Of a DNA stretch of 35,603 nt, positions 23,012-29,531 are shown one piece after another; the stretch's first letter is position 1; each line of letters begins with the position of its first letter. Source of the stretch: Clostridia bacterium (GTDB lineage Bacteria > Bacillota > Clostridia > Oscillospirales > Acutalibacteraceae); contig JAFVBH010000071.1 of assembly GCA_017480115.1 (NCBI GenBank), positions 1-35,603 on the forward strand, given 5' to 3'. Made by a program: the position numbers and the translations under genes. The notes beneath the pieces are model-generated. The model was not told the DNA's origin. It made no database searches and saw only the letters and a program-made list of their open reading frames with translations.

Positions 23012-23683
23012 TCATCGGATATAGCTGGTAAAACCGACTGCGCGTCCGAGAATGCGAATATCCTGTAATTCTTCTCCGACATAGACCAAAGGCTCATAGT
23101 TTGGATTTTCGGGCATCAGGGTCACCGTATCCCCCTTTTTGTAAAACCGTTTCAGCGTTTTTTCGCCGTCTATCATGACGACTGCAATTTGCCCGTTTTC
23201 AACAATATTCTGATGCCTGATGTATACTATATCGCCGTCGAATATCCTTGCGCCAATCATGCTGTCACCTTGGGCTACCAGCGTAAAGTCGCAATTAATT
23301 TCTATAGGTACGGCGTCATAGCCGTCAAAATTTTCCTCTGTCAGGATTGGCTCTCCACATGCAATTTTACCCAGGCGAGGCTTTTTAACAGTGCGGGGCA
23401 ACGGAAAAATACCGGGGATCGTAAGCGGATCCTCCTCGTCTGGTGAAAGATTGACCAAGGTATTATCTGTGCGTTCAAACAATGCGGGTAAGGATATATT
23501 CATACCTTTTGCCAATTTCTTCAGTGCGGTAATCGATGGAATTACGGGTTTCCCCGTATTGGGGTTTGTTCCGTTTTCCAACATGGAAATATAGCCGTTG
23601 GATAGATTACATTGCGCAGCAAACTGACGCTGCGACAAATCGTGCTGCTGTCGGTACTCAATGATCAATTCCGTTAGTGTCAT
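23012..23683 (-). CDS. Phage-type repressor: XRE HTH plus S24/LexA-like peptidase
   Basis: This is a 223-residue protein. Residues 5-62 are a Cro/CI helix-turn-helix (LSQRQFAAQCNLSNGYISMLENG). The C-terminal half is an S24 self-cleaving domain: cleavage-site region GKIACGEPI near Cys109-Gly110, catalytic Ser141 in QGDSMIGARI and catalytic Lys178 in EKTLKRF. Such repressors are inactivated by RecA-stimulated self-cleavage on DNA damage, inducing the prophage. ATG 23681-23683 follows GGAGTGA; an upstream GTG lies inside that site. It faces the DUF1492 gene across an operator-rich 400-bp region. Confidence 0.92.
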   Translation of the reverse strand: MTLTELIIEYRQQHDLSQRQFAAQCNLSNGYISMLENGTNPNTGKPVIPSITALKKLAKGMNISLPALFERTDNTLVNLSPDEEDPLTIPGIFPLPRTVKKPRLGKIACGEPILTEENFDGYDAVPIEINCDFTLVAQGDSMIGARIFDGDIVYIRHQNIVENGQIAVVMIDGEKTLKRFYKKGDTVTLMPENPNYEPLVYVGEELQDIRILGRAVGFTSYIR

Positions 23684-23718
23684 GAAAATCACTCCATGTT
23701 AATTTTCTGGAAAGTGAA

Positions 23719-23736
23719 TGTTTAGATAATTATATA
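23719..23736. promoter_or_regulatory. Operator-like site OA (half-conserved)
   Basis: TGTTTA-GATAAT-TATATA keeps the left arm of the TGTTTA-N6-TAAACA motif and overlaps the -10 of the repressor promoter. Confidence 0.4.
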
Positions 23737-23758
23737 TCAATAGCACGTCAACTGTCAA
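23729..23758 (-). promoter_or_regulatory. Promoter of the phage-type repressor
   Basis: On the minus strand, TTGACA (23753-23758), an 18-bp spacer and TATAAT (23729-23734). An imperfect operator at 23719-23736 overlaps the -10, suggesting self-repression. Confidence 0.65.
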
Positions 23759-23791
23759 CAGAAATGTTTAAAAAAATAAACAATTTCTGTT
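23757..23791. promoter_or_regulatory. Operator-like site OB inside a long inverted repeat
   Basis: The core TGTTTAAAAAAATAAACA (23765-23782) has perfect six-base arms with a six-base centre. The symmetry extends outward as AACAGAAA/TTTCTGTT, with one bulged base. It lies between the divergent -35 elements. Confidence 0.75.
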
Positions 23792-23799
23792 AAATGCAC

Positions 23800-23828
23800 T
23801 TGACATTCTCATATTTCTTGTGTATTAT
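23800..23828 (+). promoter_or_regulatory. Divergent (lytic-type) promoter opposite the repressor
   Basis: TTGACA (23800-23805), a 17-bp spacer and TATTAT (23823-23828) form a near-consensus plus-strand promoter. It is followed immediately by operator OC and would drive the DUF1492 gene after a ~250-base leader. Confidence 0.75.
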
Positions 23829-23829
23829 A

Positions 23830-23847
23830 TGTTTAATCTGTTGAACA
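23830..23847. promoter_or_regulatory. Operator-like site OC
   Basis: TGTTTA-ATCTGT-TGAACA differs from the perfect motif at one arm position and covers the start point of the plus-strand promoter. Confidence 0.65.
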
Positions 23848-23968
23848 GCTTGGGCGTTGCTGTATAAACCGGACATTGTTTTGAGTAAATCCGGGAAAAC
23901 TGTCGGATTGTTCTTACCTGTTGCCGACAGATTTTCAGTTTCGTGACCAAATATTTTTTTATCTTGCA

Positions 23969-23986
23969 TGTTTAATTTAATAAACA
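23969..23986. promoter_or_regulatory. Operator-like site OD
   Basis: TGTTTAATTTAATAAACA has perfect TGTTTA/TAAACA arms with the same six-base centre spacing as OB, 122 bases downstream of OC in the leader of the DUF1492 transcript. Confidence 0.65.
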
Positions 23987-24086
23987 TTCTTTTTAAATTT
24001 AAGAGAGCAGGAAAATGGGAATTGGTAAACAGCGTGCGTTGTTCAGTAGCACAGACCGTTGCAAACACAAAATGAGGGGGAATTAT

Positions 24087-24512
24087 ATGACGGTAAAAGA
24101 ATATTTAAGCAGAGCATATCGGGCGCAGCAATTTATTGCGACGAAGGAGCGGCAGCTTTCGGATCTTCGGCAGATGGCAGACGGGATCGGCGGAATCGAT
24201 TATGGAAAGGACAGGGTGACGTCAACGCATGCGTCAGATGCGCGGGTGGTTGCATTTATAGACAAGATTATGCGCCTTGAACACGTCATAACGACAGAAA
24301 AAGAGAGCTATCTGACAACAGTGCAGGAGATCAGACAGGCAATCAATGCGGTCGAAAACCCGAATTACAGGCTGATTCTTGAAAATCGATATTTAAATCA
24401 TTTGACATGGGAGCAGATCGCGGAAGTAATGTTTATTTCCGATCGTCATGTCCGTCGTCTGCATGGTAAGGCGCTTGATGCGGTAGAAACGAAAATTTCA
24501 AAAATAGCATAA
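24087..24512 (+). CDS. DUF1492-type phage regulator (sigma-70 region 4-like)
   Basis: This 141-residue protein starts at ATG 24087 behind GAGGGGG. VKEYLSRAYRAQQFIATKERQL is the usual N-terminal helix of DUF1492 proteins. The C-terminal 60 residues (NPNYRLILENRYLNHLTWEQIAEVMFISDRHVRRLHGKAL) form a helix-turn-helix like sigma factor region 4. These proteins sit just upstream of phage structural modules and are thought to switch on late genes. Two hairpin terminators follow, consistent with a late regulator that ends the early region. Confidence 0.85.
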   Translation: MTVKEYLSRAYRAQQFIATKERQLSDLRQMADGIGGIDYGKDRVTSTHASDARVVAFIDKIMRLEHVITTEKESYLTTVQEIRQAINAVENPNYRLILENRYLNHLTWEQIAEVMFISDRHVRRLHGKALDAVETKISKIA

Positions 24513-24569
24513 TAATGTCCTTGTATGTCCGCTTTCTCTGTGCTAAAATGATAGCATGAGATTTTAGAA

Positions 24570-24600
24570 AAAAGGACAGTTCCGTACGGGCTGTCCTTTT
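24570..24600 (+). terminator. Terminator 1 after the DUF1492 gene
   Basis: AAAAGGACAG pairs with CTGTCCTTTT around a short loop. It is symmetric and A/T-flanked on both sides. Confidence 0.8.
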
Positions 24601-24617
24601 CTGTCTCAGAACAGCAT

Positions 24618-24653
24618 AAAAGCGGTAAGTCTTTTTGGGCTTGCCGCTTTTTA
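24618..24653 (+). terminator. Terminator 2 after the DUF1492 gene
   Basis: AAAAGCGGTAAG pairs with CTTGCCGCTTTTT (one mismatch) around a TCTTTTTGGG loop, ending in a T-run. It closes the early region before the structural genes. Confidence 0.75.
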
Positions 24654-24746
24654 TACCTTACCGTCGGCGCGGTCGGAATAAAACCGCGCTTCGCATGACC
24701 GGGACTTGCCGGATAAAAAGGACAGCGAAATGAAAGGAGCAAAATT

Positions 24747-25331
24747 ATGTTTGAATGGTTAAGGGATATTCTTGGCGACGGATACAGCGAGGATATTGAC
24801 AGGAAAGTATCCGCAGCGATCGGCAAGGCGTTTGTGTCCAGATCGGATTTCAACGCTGTGAAAAGGAATCTCAGCGCCGCGAAACAGGAGATTGCGGACA
24901 GAGACGCGGAGATTGCCGGGCTGCATGCCGCGGTTCGCGAAGCGGCGGTGTTAAGGCAGACGGTGACAGAACTGCATACGCAGCTTGACAGGATCAGCCG
25001 TACCGCCGCTGTACAGGAGCAACTGACGGCGCTGGGAGTGACGGATCCCGAATACGTCATCTATAAGATCGGCGGTATCGAAAAATTCAGCTTTGATAAG
25101 GACGGCAGGCCCGAAAAGATGGAGGACTTGATCGCTCCGCTGAAAAAGACCGCGCCGCATTTGTTTACATCGACGGCGCAGATGTATCCGTCCGCCGGAG
25201 GGGCGACTGTTTCGGCGGCGCAAACCGGTAGATACCGGGTGACGGGGCTGTATCTGCTTGCCGCGTCGGTCACGCTGCTTGTATCATCGGTCGCGCAGCT
25301 GCATGCCCGAAAACATTCTATGTGCGCATAA
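24747..25331 (+). CDS. Phage GP20-type scaffold/minor structural protein with aberrant C-terminus
   Basis: This 194-residue frame has ATG 24747 behind GAAAGGAGC. Residues 1-~160 match the GP20 scaffold pattern: FEWLRDILGDGYSEDIDRKV, a long coiled coil (NAVKRNLSAAKQEIADRDAEIAGLHAAV), LGVTDPEYVIYKIGGIEKFSFDKDGRPE and a closing APHLF. The last ~35 residues (GRYRVTGLYLLAASVTLLVSSV) look unlike any scaffold. In another frame the same DNA reads VSACRVGHAACIIGR...KTFYVRINGGI and stops at 25344, four bases before the next gene, as the true end of a phage gene would. A deletion has probably removed the capsid region and joined the two out of frame. Confidence 0.75.
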   Translation: MFEWLRDILGDGYSEDIDRKVSAAIGKAFVSRSDFNAVKRNLSAAKQEIADRDAEIAGLHAAVREAAVLRQTVTELHTQLDRISRTAAVQEQLTALGVTDPEYVIYKIGGIEKFSFDKDGRPEKMEDLIAPLKKTAPHLFTSTAQMYPSAGGATVSAAQTGRYRVTGLYLLAASVTLLVSSVAQLHARKHSMCA

Positions 25332-25344
25332 ATGGAGGTATTTA
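25237..25344 (+). pseudogene. 3' remnant of a deleted phage structural gene
   Basis: A frame different from that of the scaffold gene reads as a tidy protein end (GDGAVSACRVGHAACIIGRAA, KTFYVRINGGI) and stops at 25342-25344, next to the ribosome binding site and start of the tail-terminator gene. I infer it is the C-terminus of a connector or capsid-type gene whose 5' part was deleted. I do not know the exact family. Confidence 0.45.
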
Positions 25345-25347
25345 AAC

Positions 25348-25683
25348 ATGACAACAACACAGAAACTTACGGACGATATTTGCCTGACGCTTGCGGAGCA
25401 TTTTCCGGACTGTGAAATCTACACAGAAAAAATTGAACAGGGGCATACAAAGCCGTGTTTTCTGGTGACGCCGGAAGATACCTCGATCACGCATACGGTC
25501 GGCAGACGGTTCATGGAGCGGTATCAGATGCGGATTCGGTATCTGTATGGCGGCGACGCGCCGAAAGCGGAATGCGCTGCGGTGAAAGCGTTGCTTTACC
25601 GGTTGCTGCGGGACGTCCGGCTTGACGGCGCTGTGGTGCACGGCGCTGACATGCATATTGAGGACGCTGACTCCGTCATTTAA
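25348..25683 (+). CDS. Phage tail-terminator (DUF6838-like) protein, 3'-truncated
   Basis: This 111-residue frame has ATG 25348 behind GGAGGT. TTTQKLTDDICLTLAEHFPDCEIYTEKIEQGHTKPCFLV followed by RRFMERYQMRIRYLYG is the pattern of the tail-completion family placed just before the tail sheath in contractile phages. The usual C-terminal beta strand is missing: the frame ends at a TAA (25681-25683) that belongs to the tRNA-like sequence starting at 25681. The gene has therefore been cut by recombination at that point. Confidence 0.75.
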   Translation: MTTTQKLTDDICLTLAEHFPDCEIYTEKIEQGHTKPCFLVTPEDTSITHTVGRRFMERYQMRIRYLYGGDAPKAECAAVKALLYRLLRDVRLDGAVVHGADMHIEDADSVI

Positions 25684-25708
25684 GGTTCGAATCCTTATAC
25701 CTCTGCCA
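25681..25708 (+). repeat. tRNA 3'-end-like sequence (candidate attachment-site half)
   Basis: TAAGG-TTCGAAT-CCTTA is a perfect T-arm with canonical TTCRA loop bases. It is followed by a seven-base acceptor strand TACCTCT, discriminator G and CCA, exactly the spacing of a tRNA 3' end. The implied acceptor 5' strand is AGAGGTA with G73, which would suit a tRNA-Trp. No D-arm or anticodon arm precedes it; phage coding sequence does. I read it as a 3' tRNA fragment left by an integrating element. Confidence 0.6.
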
Positions 25709-26086
25709 AAATTTGAGGACAGGCAAAACGCCTGTCCTTAAAATTTTGCCATAGAATTGTAAGAAGGATTCGAAACGAAACACCGGTTTCACAGGCTAAA
25801 AGCCGCATGAAATCGGGAGAAACAGTCCGGTGGACTGTTTCGTTGTTGAGAGGAGAAGCCTGTCCGGCGGTTTCCCGTCAGTAAAATTATAATCCTTTTG
25901 GCACTTCCGCCTTTATTCGACCTTTTCTATATTTTTTCTGCCCTCGGAGAGCCCTCGCAGACCCGTTAAATATTTTATCACCTATGTAACATACTAAAAA
26001 ATCTATCCCTCATACTTGCAATCAAGATGATTTGTGCTATAATTATTGAACAGAAGAAATATCAAAATTTGATGAGGTGTTTGTTT
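25709..26086. other. Hairpin-rich non-coding region
   Basis: No gene is seen. AGGACAGGC (25716-25724) pairs with GCCTGTCCT (25730-25738) inside flanking AAATTT tracts. AAGGATTCGAA (25764-25774) is the exact inverse of TTCGAATCCTT (25686-25696) in the tRNA-like sequence, so 25686-25774 is one nested inverted repeat. A compound hairpin follows (CCGGTTTCA/TGAAATCGG enclosing GGCT/AGCC, 25783-25816). A perfect GAAACAGTCC/GGACTGTTTC stem comes next (25819-25841). The rest, apart from the promoter at 26016-26043, shows nothing notable. Confidence 0.6.
26016..26043 (+). promoter_or_regulatory. Promoter of the small membrane protein
   Basis: TTGCAA (26016-26021), a 16-bp spacer and TATAAT (26038-26043) lie 43 bases before the start of the 67-aa gene. 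Confidence 0.65.
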
Positions 26087-26290
26087 ATGAAAAAAGAAAA
26101 AATCTCTGCAATAGCATATTATGTTGCTGCACTTTGTTTCTATATTGTGGCACTGACTAAGGGATTCAATTCGGGTGATACAAGCACGCGCGTTATATGG
26201 ATTTGTCTTGGCTCTGCTATGCTATGTCTTGGATCTGTATATCTTAGCAAAATTAAAAAGGGTAATACAAGCGACAAGAACAAAGAATAA
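26087..26290 (+). CDS. Small two-helix membrane protein (67 aa)
   Basis: ATG 26087 follows GAGGTG. The 67-residue product has two membrane helices (ISAIAYYVAALCFYIVAL and VIWICLGSAMLCLGSVYL) joined by a short polar loop, with a lysine-rich C-terminal tail (KIKKGN, DKNKE), so both ends are probably cytoplasmic. I know this as a recurrent small clostridial protein type without a function. It has its own promoter and no clear terminator before the yjdF leader. Confidence 0.65.
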   Translation: MKKEKISAIAYYVAALCFYIVALTKGFNSGDTSTRVIWICLGSAMLCLGSVYLSKIKKGNTSDKNKE

Positions 26291-26401
26291 TACAAACCTT
26301 TATTTACAGAACAATTTGGAAGTAGATAAATCGGGATTTGTGGGGAACGCAAAAGATAATGATATGTTGCACAATCTTGTGCTTCATATAAATTAAGAAA
26401 C

Positions 26402-26523
26402 GACAAAGATAAAAACGCAACGTGCATTCTGCGGGATGTACCAGAGCCGGTAGGTAGCCCGGCCGTCCTGTCCACAGCGACAGGGTAAGTAACCTGCCCC
26501 TCCTGGGTTGTCCATTCTTTGTC
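26402..26523 (+). promoter_or_regulatory. yjdF-type riboswitch (azaaromatic-sensing RNA motif)
   Basis: The leader of the yjdF gene is closed by a perfect P1 stem: GACAAAG (26402-26408) with CTTTGTC (26517-26523). Inside are conserved stretches I associate with the yjdF motif (ACGCAACGTGCATTCTGCGG, then GATGTACCAGAG), a hairpin GCCGG/CCGGC (26446-26463) and a hairpin CCTGTC/GACAGG (26467-26484). CCCTCCT at 26498-26504 is exactly complementary to the gene's Shine-Dalgarno AGGAGGG (26537-26543), pointing to translational control. This riboswitch class is known to bind a range of aromatic nitrogen heterocycles. Confidence 0.85.
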
Positions 26524-26549
26524 CATAAGACACACAAGGAGGGAATGTT

Positions 26550-26966
26550 ATGGACAAGACGAGTGGAACGCTGACTGTGTTTTTTGAAGGGCCTTTCTGG
26601 GTCGGAGTCTTTGAACGATTATCTGACGGAAAACTGTCGGTGTGCAAGGTCACATTCGGTGCGGAACCGAAAGATTATGAGGTTTGGGATTTTATCCTCC
26701 AACACTATCATCAGCTAAAGTTCAGTCCAGCTGTCGAAACCGAGATTAAGAAAACTGCTGATAATCCAAAACGCAGACAGCGTAATGCGAGAAAACAGTT
26801 GCAGAGTTCCGGCATCGGAACAAAGTCACAGCAGGTATTACAGATGCATCGGGAAGAAATGAAAATTGAGCGCAGGCAAATCAGCAAGGAGCAGAGAGAG
26901 GCTGAAAAACAGCGCCAGTTTGAGTTGAAACAGCAAAAACGAAAAGAGAAGCGCAGGGGTCATTAA
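26550..26966 (+). CDS. yjdF: YjdF family protein (DUF2992)
   Basis: This 138-residue protein starts at ATG 26550 behind AAGGAGGG. The N-terminal domain (SGTLTVFFEGPFWVGVFERL, LSVCKVTFGAEPKDYEVWDFIL, LKFSPAV) is the YjdF signature. The C-terminal half is a highly charged Lys/Arg/Gln/Glu helix. Its biochemical function is unresolved; because its riboswitch senses azaaromatics, it is thought to help with toxic heterocycles. The riboswitch directly upstream confirms the assignment. Confidence 0.95.
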   Translation: MDKTSGTLTVFFEGPFWVGVFERLSDGKLSVCKVTFGAEPKDYEVWDFILQHYHQLKFSPAVETEIKKTADNPKRRQRNARKQLQSSGIGTKSQQVLQMHREEMKIERRQISKEQREAEKQRQFELKQQKRKEKRRGH

Positions 26967-27059
26967 CTCTGTTTCTCGTGCAGACATCCGGTTTGTGACT
27001 ATTTGCAAGCCGGTATGTACTGTAAAGACAACTTCTGATTTTTGAAGGAGAATACACAA

Positions 27060-27434
27060 ATGGTACTGCAAATATTACCGTACGATTTAACAATTTGTAA
27101 AATTCCAAATACAAGCGAATTAAAACTTGAAAAGGATATATACTTTATCGGAAAAACAGATGAGGAACTGTCTTTGGTATGTAAAACAGAAGATACTCCG
27201 AATCATACACTTGCGCGTGAGGACGGTTGGAGAGGCTTTCGCATTCAGAGCGAGCTTGATTTTTCCCTAACAGGTATTTTATCAAAAATATCTACTGTTC
27301 TTGCTGAAAGCAAAATCGGTATTTTTGCTGTTTCAACCTATAACACCGATTATGTTTTGGTGAAGAAAAAATCGTTAGTTGCTGCGATAGATGCTTTAAC
27401 AAAAGCAGGATATGATGTGGCTGACAAATTCTGA
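27060..27434 (+). CDS. ACT-domain protein
   Basis: This 124-residue protein starts at ATG 27060 behind AAGGAGAA. The N-terminal part (DLTICKIPNT, FIGKTDEELSLVCKTEDTP) and the C-terminal FSLTGILSKISTVLAESKIGIFAVSTYNTDYVLVKKKSL match the CASTOR-like ACT_7 small-molecule-binding family. This is a standalone protein with two ACT-like lobes and no catalytic domain. The ligand is unknown, probably an amino acid or related molecule. It lies 93 bases after yjdF and may be co-transcribed with it. Confidence 0.88.
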   Translation: MVLQILPYDLTICKIPNTSELKLEKDIYFIGKTDEELSLVCKTEDTPNHTLAREDGWRGFRIQSELDFSLTGILSKISTVLAESKIGIFAVSTYNTDYVLVKKKSLVAAIDALTKAGYDVADKF

Positions 27435-27478
27435 TTTGTGAAAACAGAGAAAATCAAGATTTTCGGCTATTAAAAGAA

Positions 27479-27512
27479 GACAAGGAATGATTTTCACTCC
27501 TTGCCTTTATTT
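27479..27512. terminator. Terminator between the ACT gene and the integrase
   Basis: CAAGGAATGA pairs imperfectly with TCACTCCTTG around a TTTT loop, with A-rich sequence before and CCTTTATTT after. It serves the convergent genes on both strands. Confidence 0.65.
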
Positions 27513-28665
27513 ATGCCGTTTGTGTTTCTTTTTCTGTCGCATAGTCCGCAAGACGCTTGCGGTTTTGTTCAAACACTTCATCTACCATATGTGTATAAAT
27601 TTTGGAGGTAACGGAAATATCACTATGTCCCATCAGTTCTTTAGCGACGTTCAGTGGTACGCCTGCCGCCTGGCAGTCTGTGCAAAAGGTATGTCGCAAT
27701 AAGTATGGCTCTAAATCGGGTGCAAGGGTACTTTCAACAATTTGGTTGCGGTAAACCTTTGCACCGTTTGCTATGTCCATTTCTCTGCAAAAGTTATGCC
27801 ATGCGTGGTAAAACGCATTTTCGTCAAGCGGTAGGGAATGATTTTTGTAGCGTACAAATACCCATTCATCATTTTGTCCCTTTAACTTGTGTTCCAACAA
27901 TTTTGCTCTTAATTGCGGTGGTATTGGTATTTTTCTTCCTGTTCCAGCTTTTGTTTTGCTTTGCCCTACGGTCAATATGCTGTTCTCAAAATCTATCCAA
28001 TTCCATTTCATTCTGCGTACCTCAATAGGCCGCAATCCGCAATACAACATTGTCAAAACCATTGCTCCGGCATAATGCGTTTTGGCGGTTTCTAATATCA
28101 AGGCTCGTTCCTCGTCTGTAATCGGTCTGCGTGTGCCGACTGTAACTTGCGGTAACACAATATCCTCTGCCGGATTATCGGGTATCAGTTTTTGCTTTTT
28201 GGCTTTCTTTAATAACCGCCTTAATGTCATACGCAGTTTTGAGTCAAACGGTTTACTGTAACCAACATACTGATTAAGAAATCGCTGGCAATCGTCCTCT
28301 GTAATATCACAAAGTTTATACTTTTCAAAATACGGAATAATGTGCGTGTAAATATATCCCTTGTAGTTATCCTTATTTGCCTTGCTGCAGTCCGCATCTT
28401 TGATATTTAGGTTATACCAATTATCCGCAAAATCTTTAAACATCATATCGGGATAGATACCTTTGTGCTTTTCTTCCTCTTTCTGCTGATAATAGTCTTG
28501 TATTTTCTGTTCCATAACCTTTCGGCAATCTGTTACGCTCTTTTTTGATTTTGCGGTGATAACATCATACTCGCCCTTTTCGTTGCGTATGCGTTTTGTC
28601 ATACGGTAACAAAGGAAATTACCCTCTTTATCATACAACCCGTATTTCTTTCTCTTTTCTGCCAT
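27511..28665 (-). CDS. int: Tyrosine-type site-specific recombinase (Tn916-like integrase)
   Basis: This is a 384-residue protein. N-terminal residues 1-65 are an arm-binding domain (KKYGLYDKEGNFLCYRMTKR), ~75-170 the core-binding SAM-like domain, and 180-375 the catalytic domain. Catalytic residues are Arg212 (GLRPIEVRRMKW), a Lys in QSKTKAGTGRK, Arg324-His325 (YLLRHTFCTDCQAAGV; Tyr replaces the first His, as in many Tn916-type enzymes), His347 (LMGHSDISVTSK) and the nucleophile Tyr357. It integrates and excises an element of the ICE/IME type. The small DNA-binding genes upstream belong to the same element. Confidence 0.93.
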   Translation of the reverse strand: MAEKRKKYGLYDKEGNFLCYRMTKRIRNEKGEYDVITAKSKKSVTDCRKVMEQKIQDYYQQKEEEKHKGIYPDMMFKDFADNWYNLNIKDADCSKANKDNYKGYIYTHIIPYFEKYKLCDITEDDCQRFLNQYVGYSKPFDSKLRMTLRRLLKKAKKQKLIPDNPAEDIVLPQVTVGTRRPITDEERALILETAKTHYAGAMVLTMLYCGLRPIEVRRMKWNWIDFENSILTVGQSKTKAGTGRKIPIPPQLRAKLLEHKLKGQNDEWVFVRYKNHSLPLDENAFYHAWHNFCREMDIANGAKVYRNQIVESTLAPDLEPYLLRHTFCTDCQAAGVPLNVAKELMGHSDISVTSKIYTHMVDEVFEQNRKRLADYATEKETQTA

Positions 28666-28741
28666 AAATCAACCTCCTTTTTCTCAATTTTGCACCCACA
28701 CCATATCACAAGCAGAATTATTTGTCCAGCGTTTATGAAAA

Positions 28742-29158
28742 CTAAATTTCATCCGATTCCTCGTTTTGATAACGGATAATATCCTCCAAATTGATATAGC
28801 CGTTTAATGCCTTAACCTCATTAATTACCCTATGTTTCATTGCTCTTACTTTGCTATCGTCAAGTTCAAATGCTCCGGCAAGGATATTCATAAGAGAGGC
28901 GGTTTCAACGGCAAGTTTGAAAATGATTTGTGATATTCTGTATTCCGACAAATGTACCTTTGCTTCAACCACGCTTTCAAAAGCAGGGGTTAATACAGAA
29001 TTCGTTATCTCTTTATTGAGATAAGCGTGATAAAACAGAATAGCGTCTGAAATGAATTGATTTCTGCTTCCGGCAGTAGAAAGTTCTAAATCCGTATCAC
29101 AAATTTTAATTACTTCTGTCGGCATATAAACTGATATTTTCTTTTTTTCTTGTTCCAT
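28742..29158 (-). CDS. Ribbon-helix-helix-like DNA-binding accessory protein of the integrative element
   Basis: This 138-residue protein starts at ATG 29156-29158, behind GGAG. The N-terminal KKISVYMPTEVIKICDTDLELSTAGSRNQFISDAILFYHAYLN has the strand-helix-helix layout of RHH/CopG-like proteins, followed by two or three helices. Proteins of this type sit next to Tn916-like integrases and may act as relaxosome or directionality factors. GGTATCA repeats lie directly upstream and could be its operators. Family assignment is by pattern. Confidence 0.6.
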   Translation of the reverse strand: MEQEKKKISVYMPTEVIKICDTDLELSTAGSRNQFISDAILFYHAYLNKEITNSVLTPAFESVVEAKVHLSEYRISQIIFKLAVETASLMNILAGAFELDDSKVRAMKHRVINEVKALNGYINLEDIIRYQNEESDEI

Positions 29159-29184
29159 GCTAAAAATCTCCTTTGGTTTAAAAT

Positions 29185-29304
29185 TAGGTATCAAAAAATC
29201 AAGGTGAAAAGCCTTGCTATTATTAGCGGTTTTGAGATTTTTGGTATCAAATTGTTTTGAAAGTGATACCTAAAAATCGGCTGAAACGATGATTTTGGTA
29301 CCAA
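29185..29304. repeat. Iteron-like GGTATCA repeats
   Basis: Four related sites occur in 120 bases: TAGGTATCAAA (29185-29195), TTGGTATCAAA (29241-29251), the inverse TGATACCTA (29264-29272) and TTGGTACCAAA (29294-29304, itself palindromic). They lie between the RHH-like gene and the HTH gene, beside two strong hairpins. Confidence 0.65.
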
Positions 29305-29314
29305 AGTTTTGCGT

Positions 29315-29374
29315 CCGAACGGCGTTGCCGTTCGGTGTTTTTCGGCAGGCACAACGCTTGCGTTGGCACCTGCC
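29315..29374. repeat. Two strong hairpins next to the iteron-like repeats
   Basis: CCGAACGGC-GTT-GCCGTTCGG (29315-29335) is a perfect nine-bp stem. The second hairpin (29344-29374) pairs GGCAGG with CCTGCC and, inside, CAACGC with GCGTTG around TT. Each is followed by T-rich sequence on the plus strand. They may be terminators or part of an origin. Confidence 0.7.
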
Positions 29375-29531
29375 TTTATCCTGCTTGAAAATCGACCTTG
29401 ATAAAATTGCCTGTTTTGATGCAAAATATCGCCTCTCTATTTTGTCCCACGCTTTGCTTTTTGAAGTTGGTTTGCTCGTTTCCCTCACGAATATCAAAGT
29501 CCTCAAATTTTGGCACCAGCGGCTCGACGGG

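Noticed and set aside
23790..23987. 65-codon minus-strand frame in the repressor control region
   Set aside because: It reads plausibly as protein, but its start lies inside operator OD, it lacks a good ribosome binding site and the plus-strand promoter lies within it. A small gene cannot be fully excluded.
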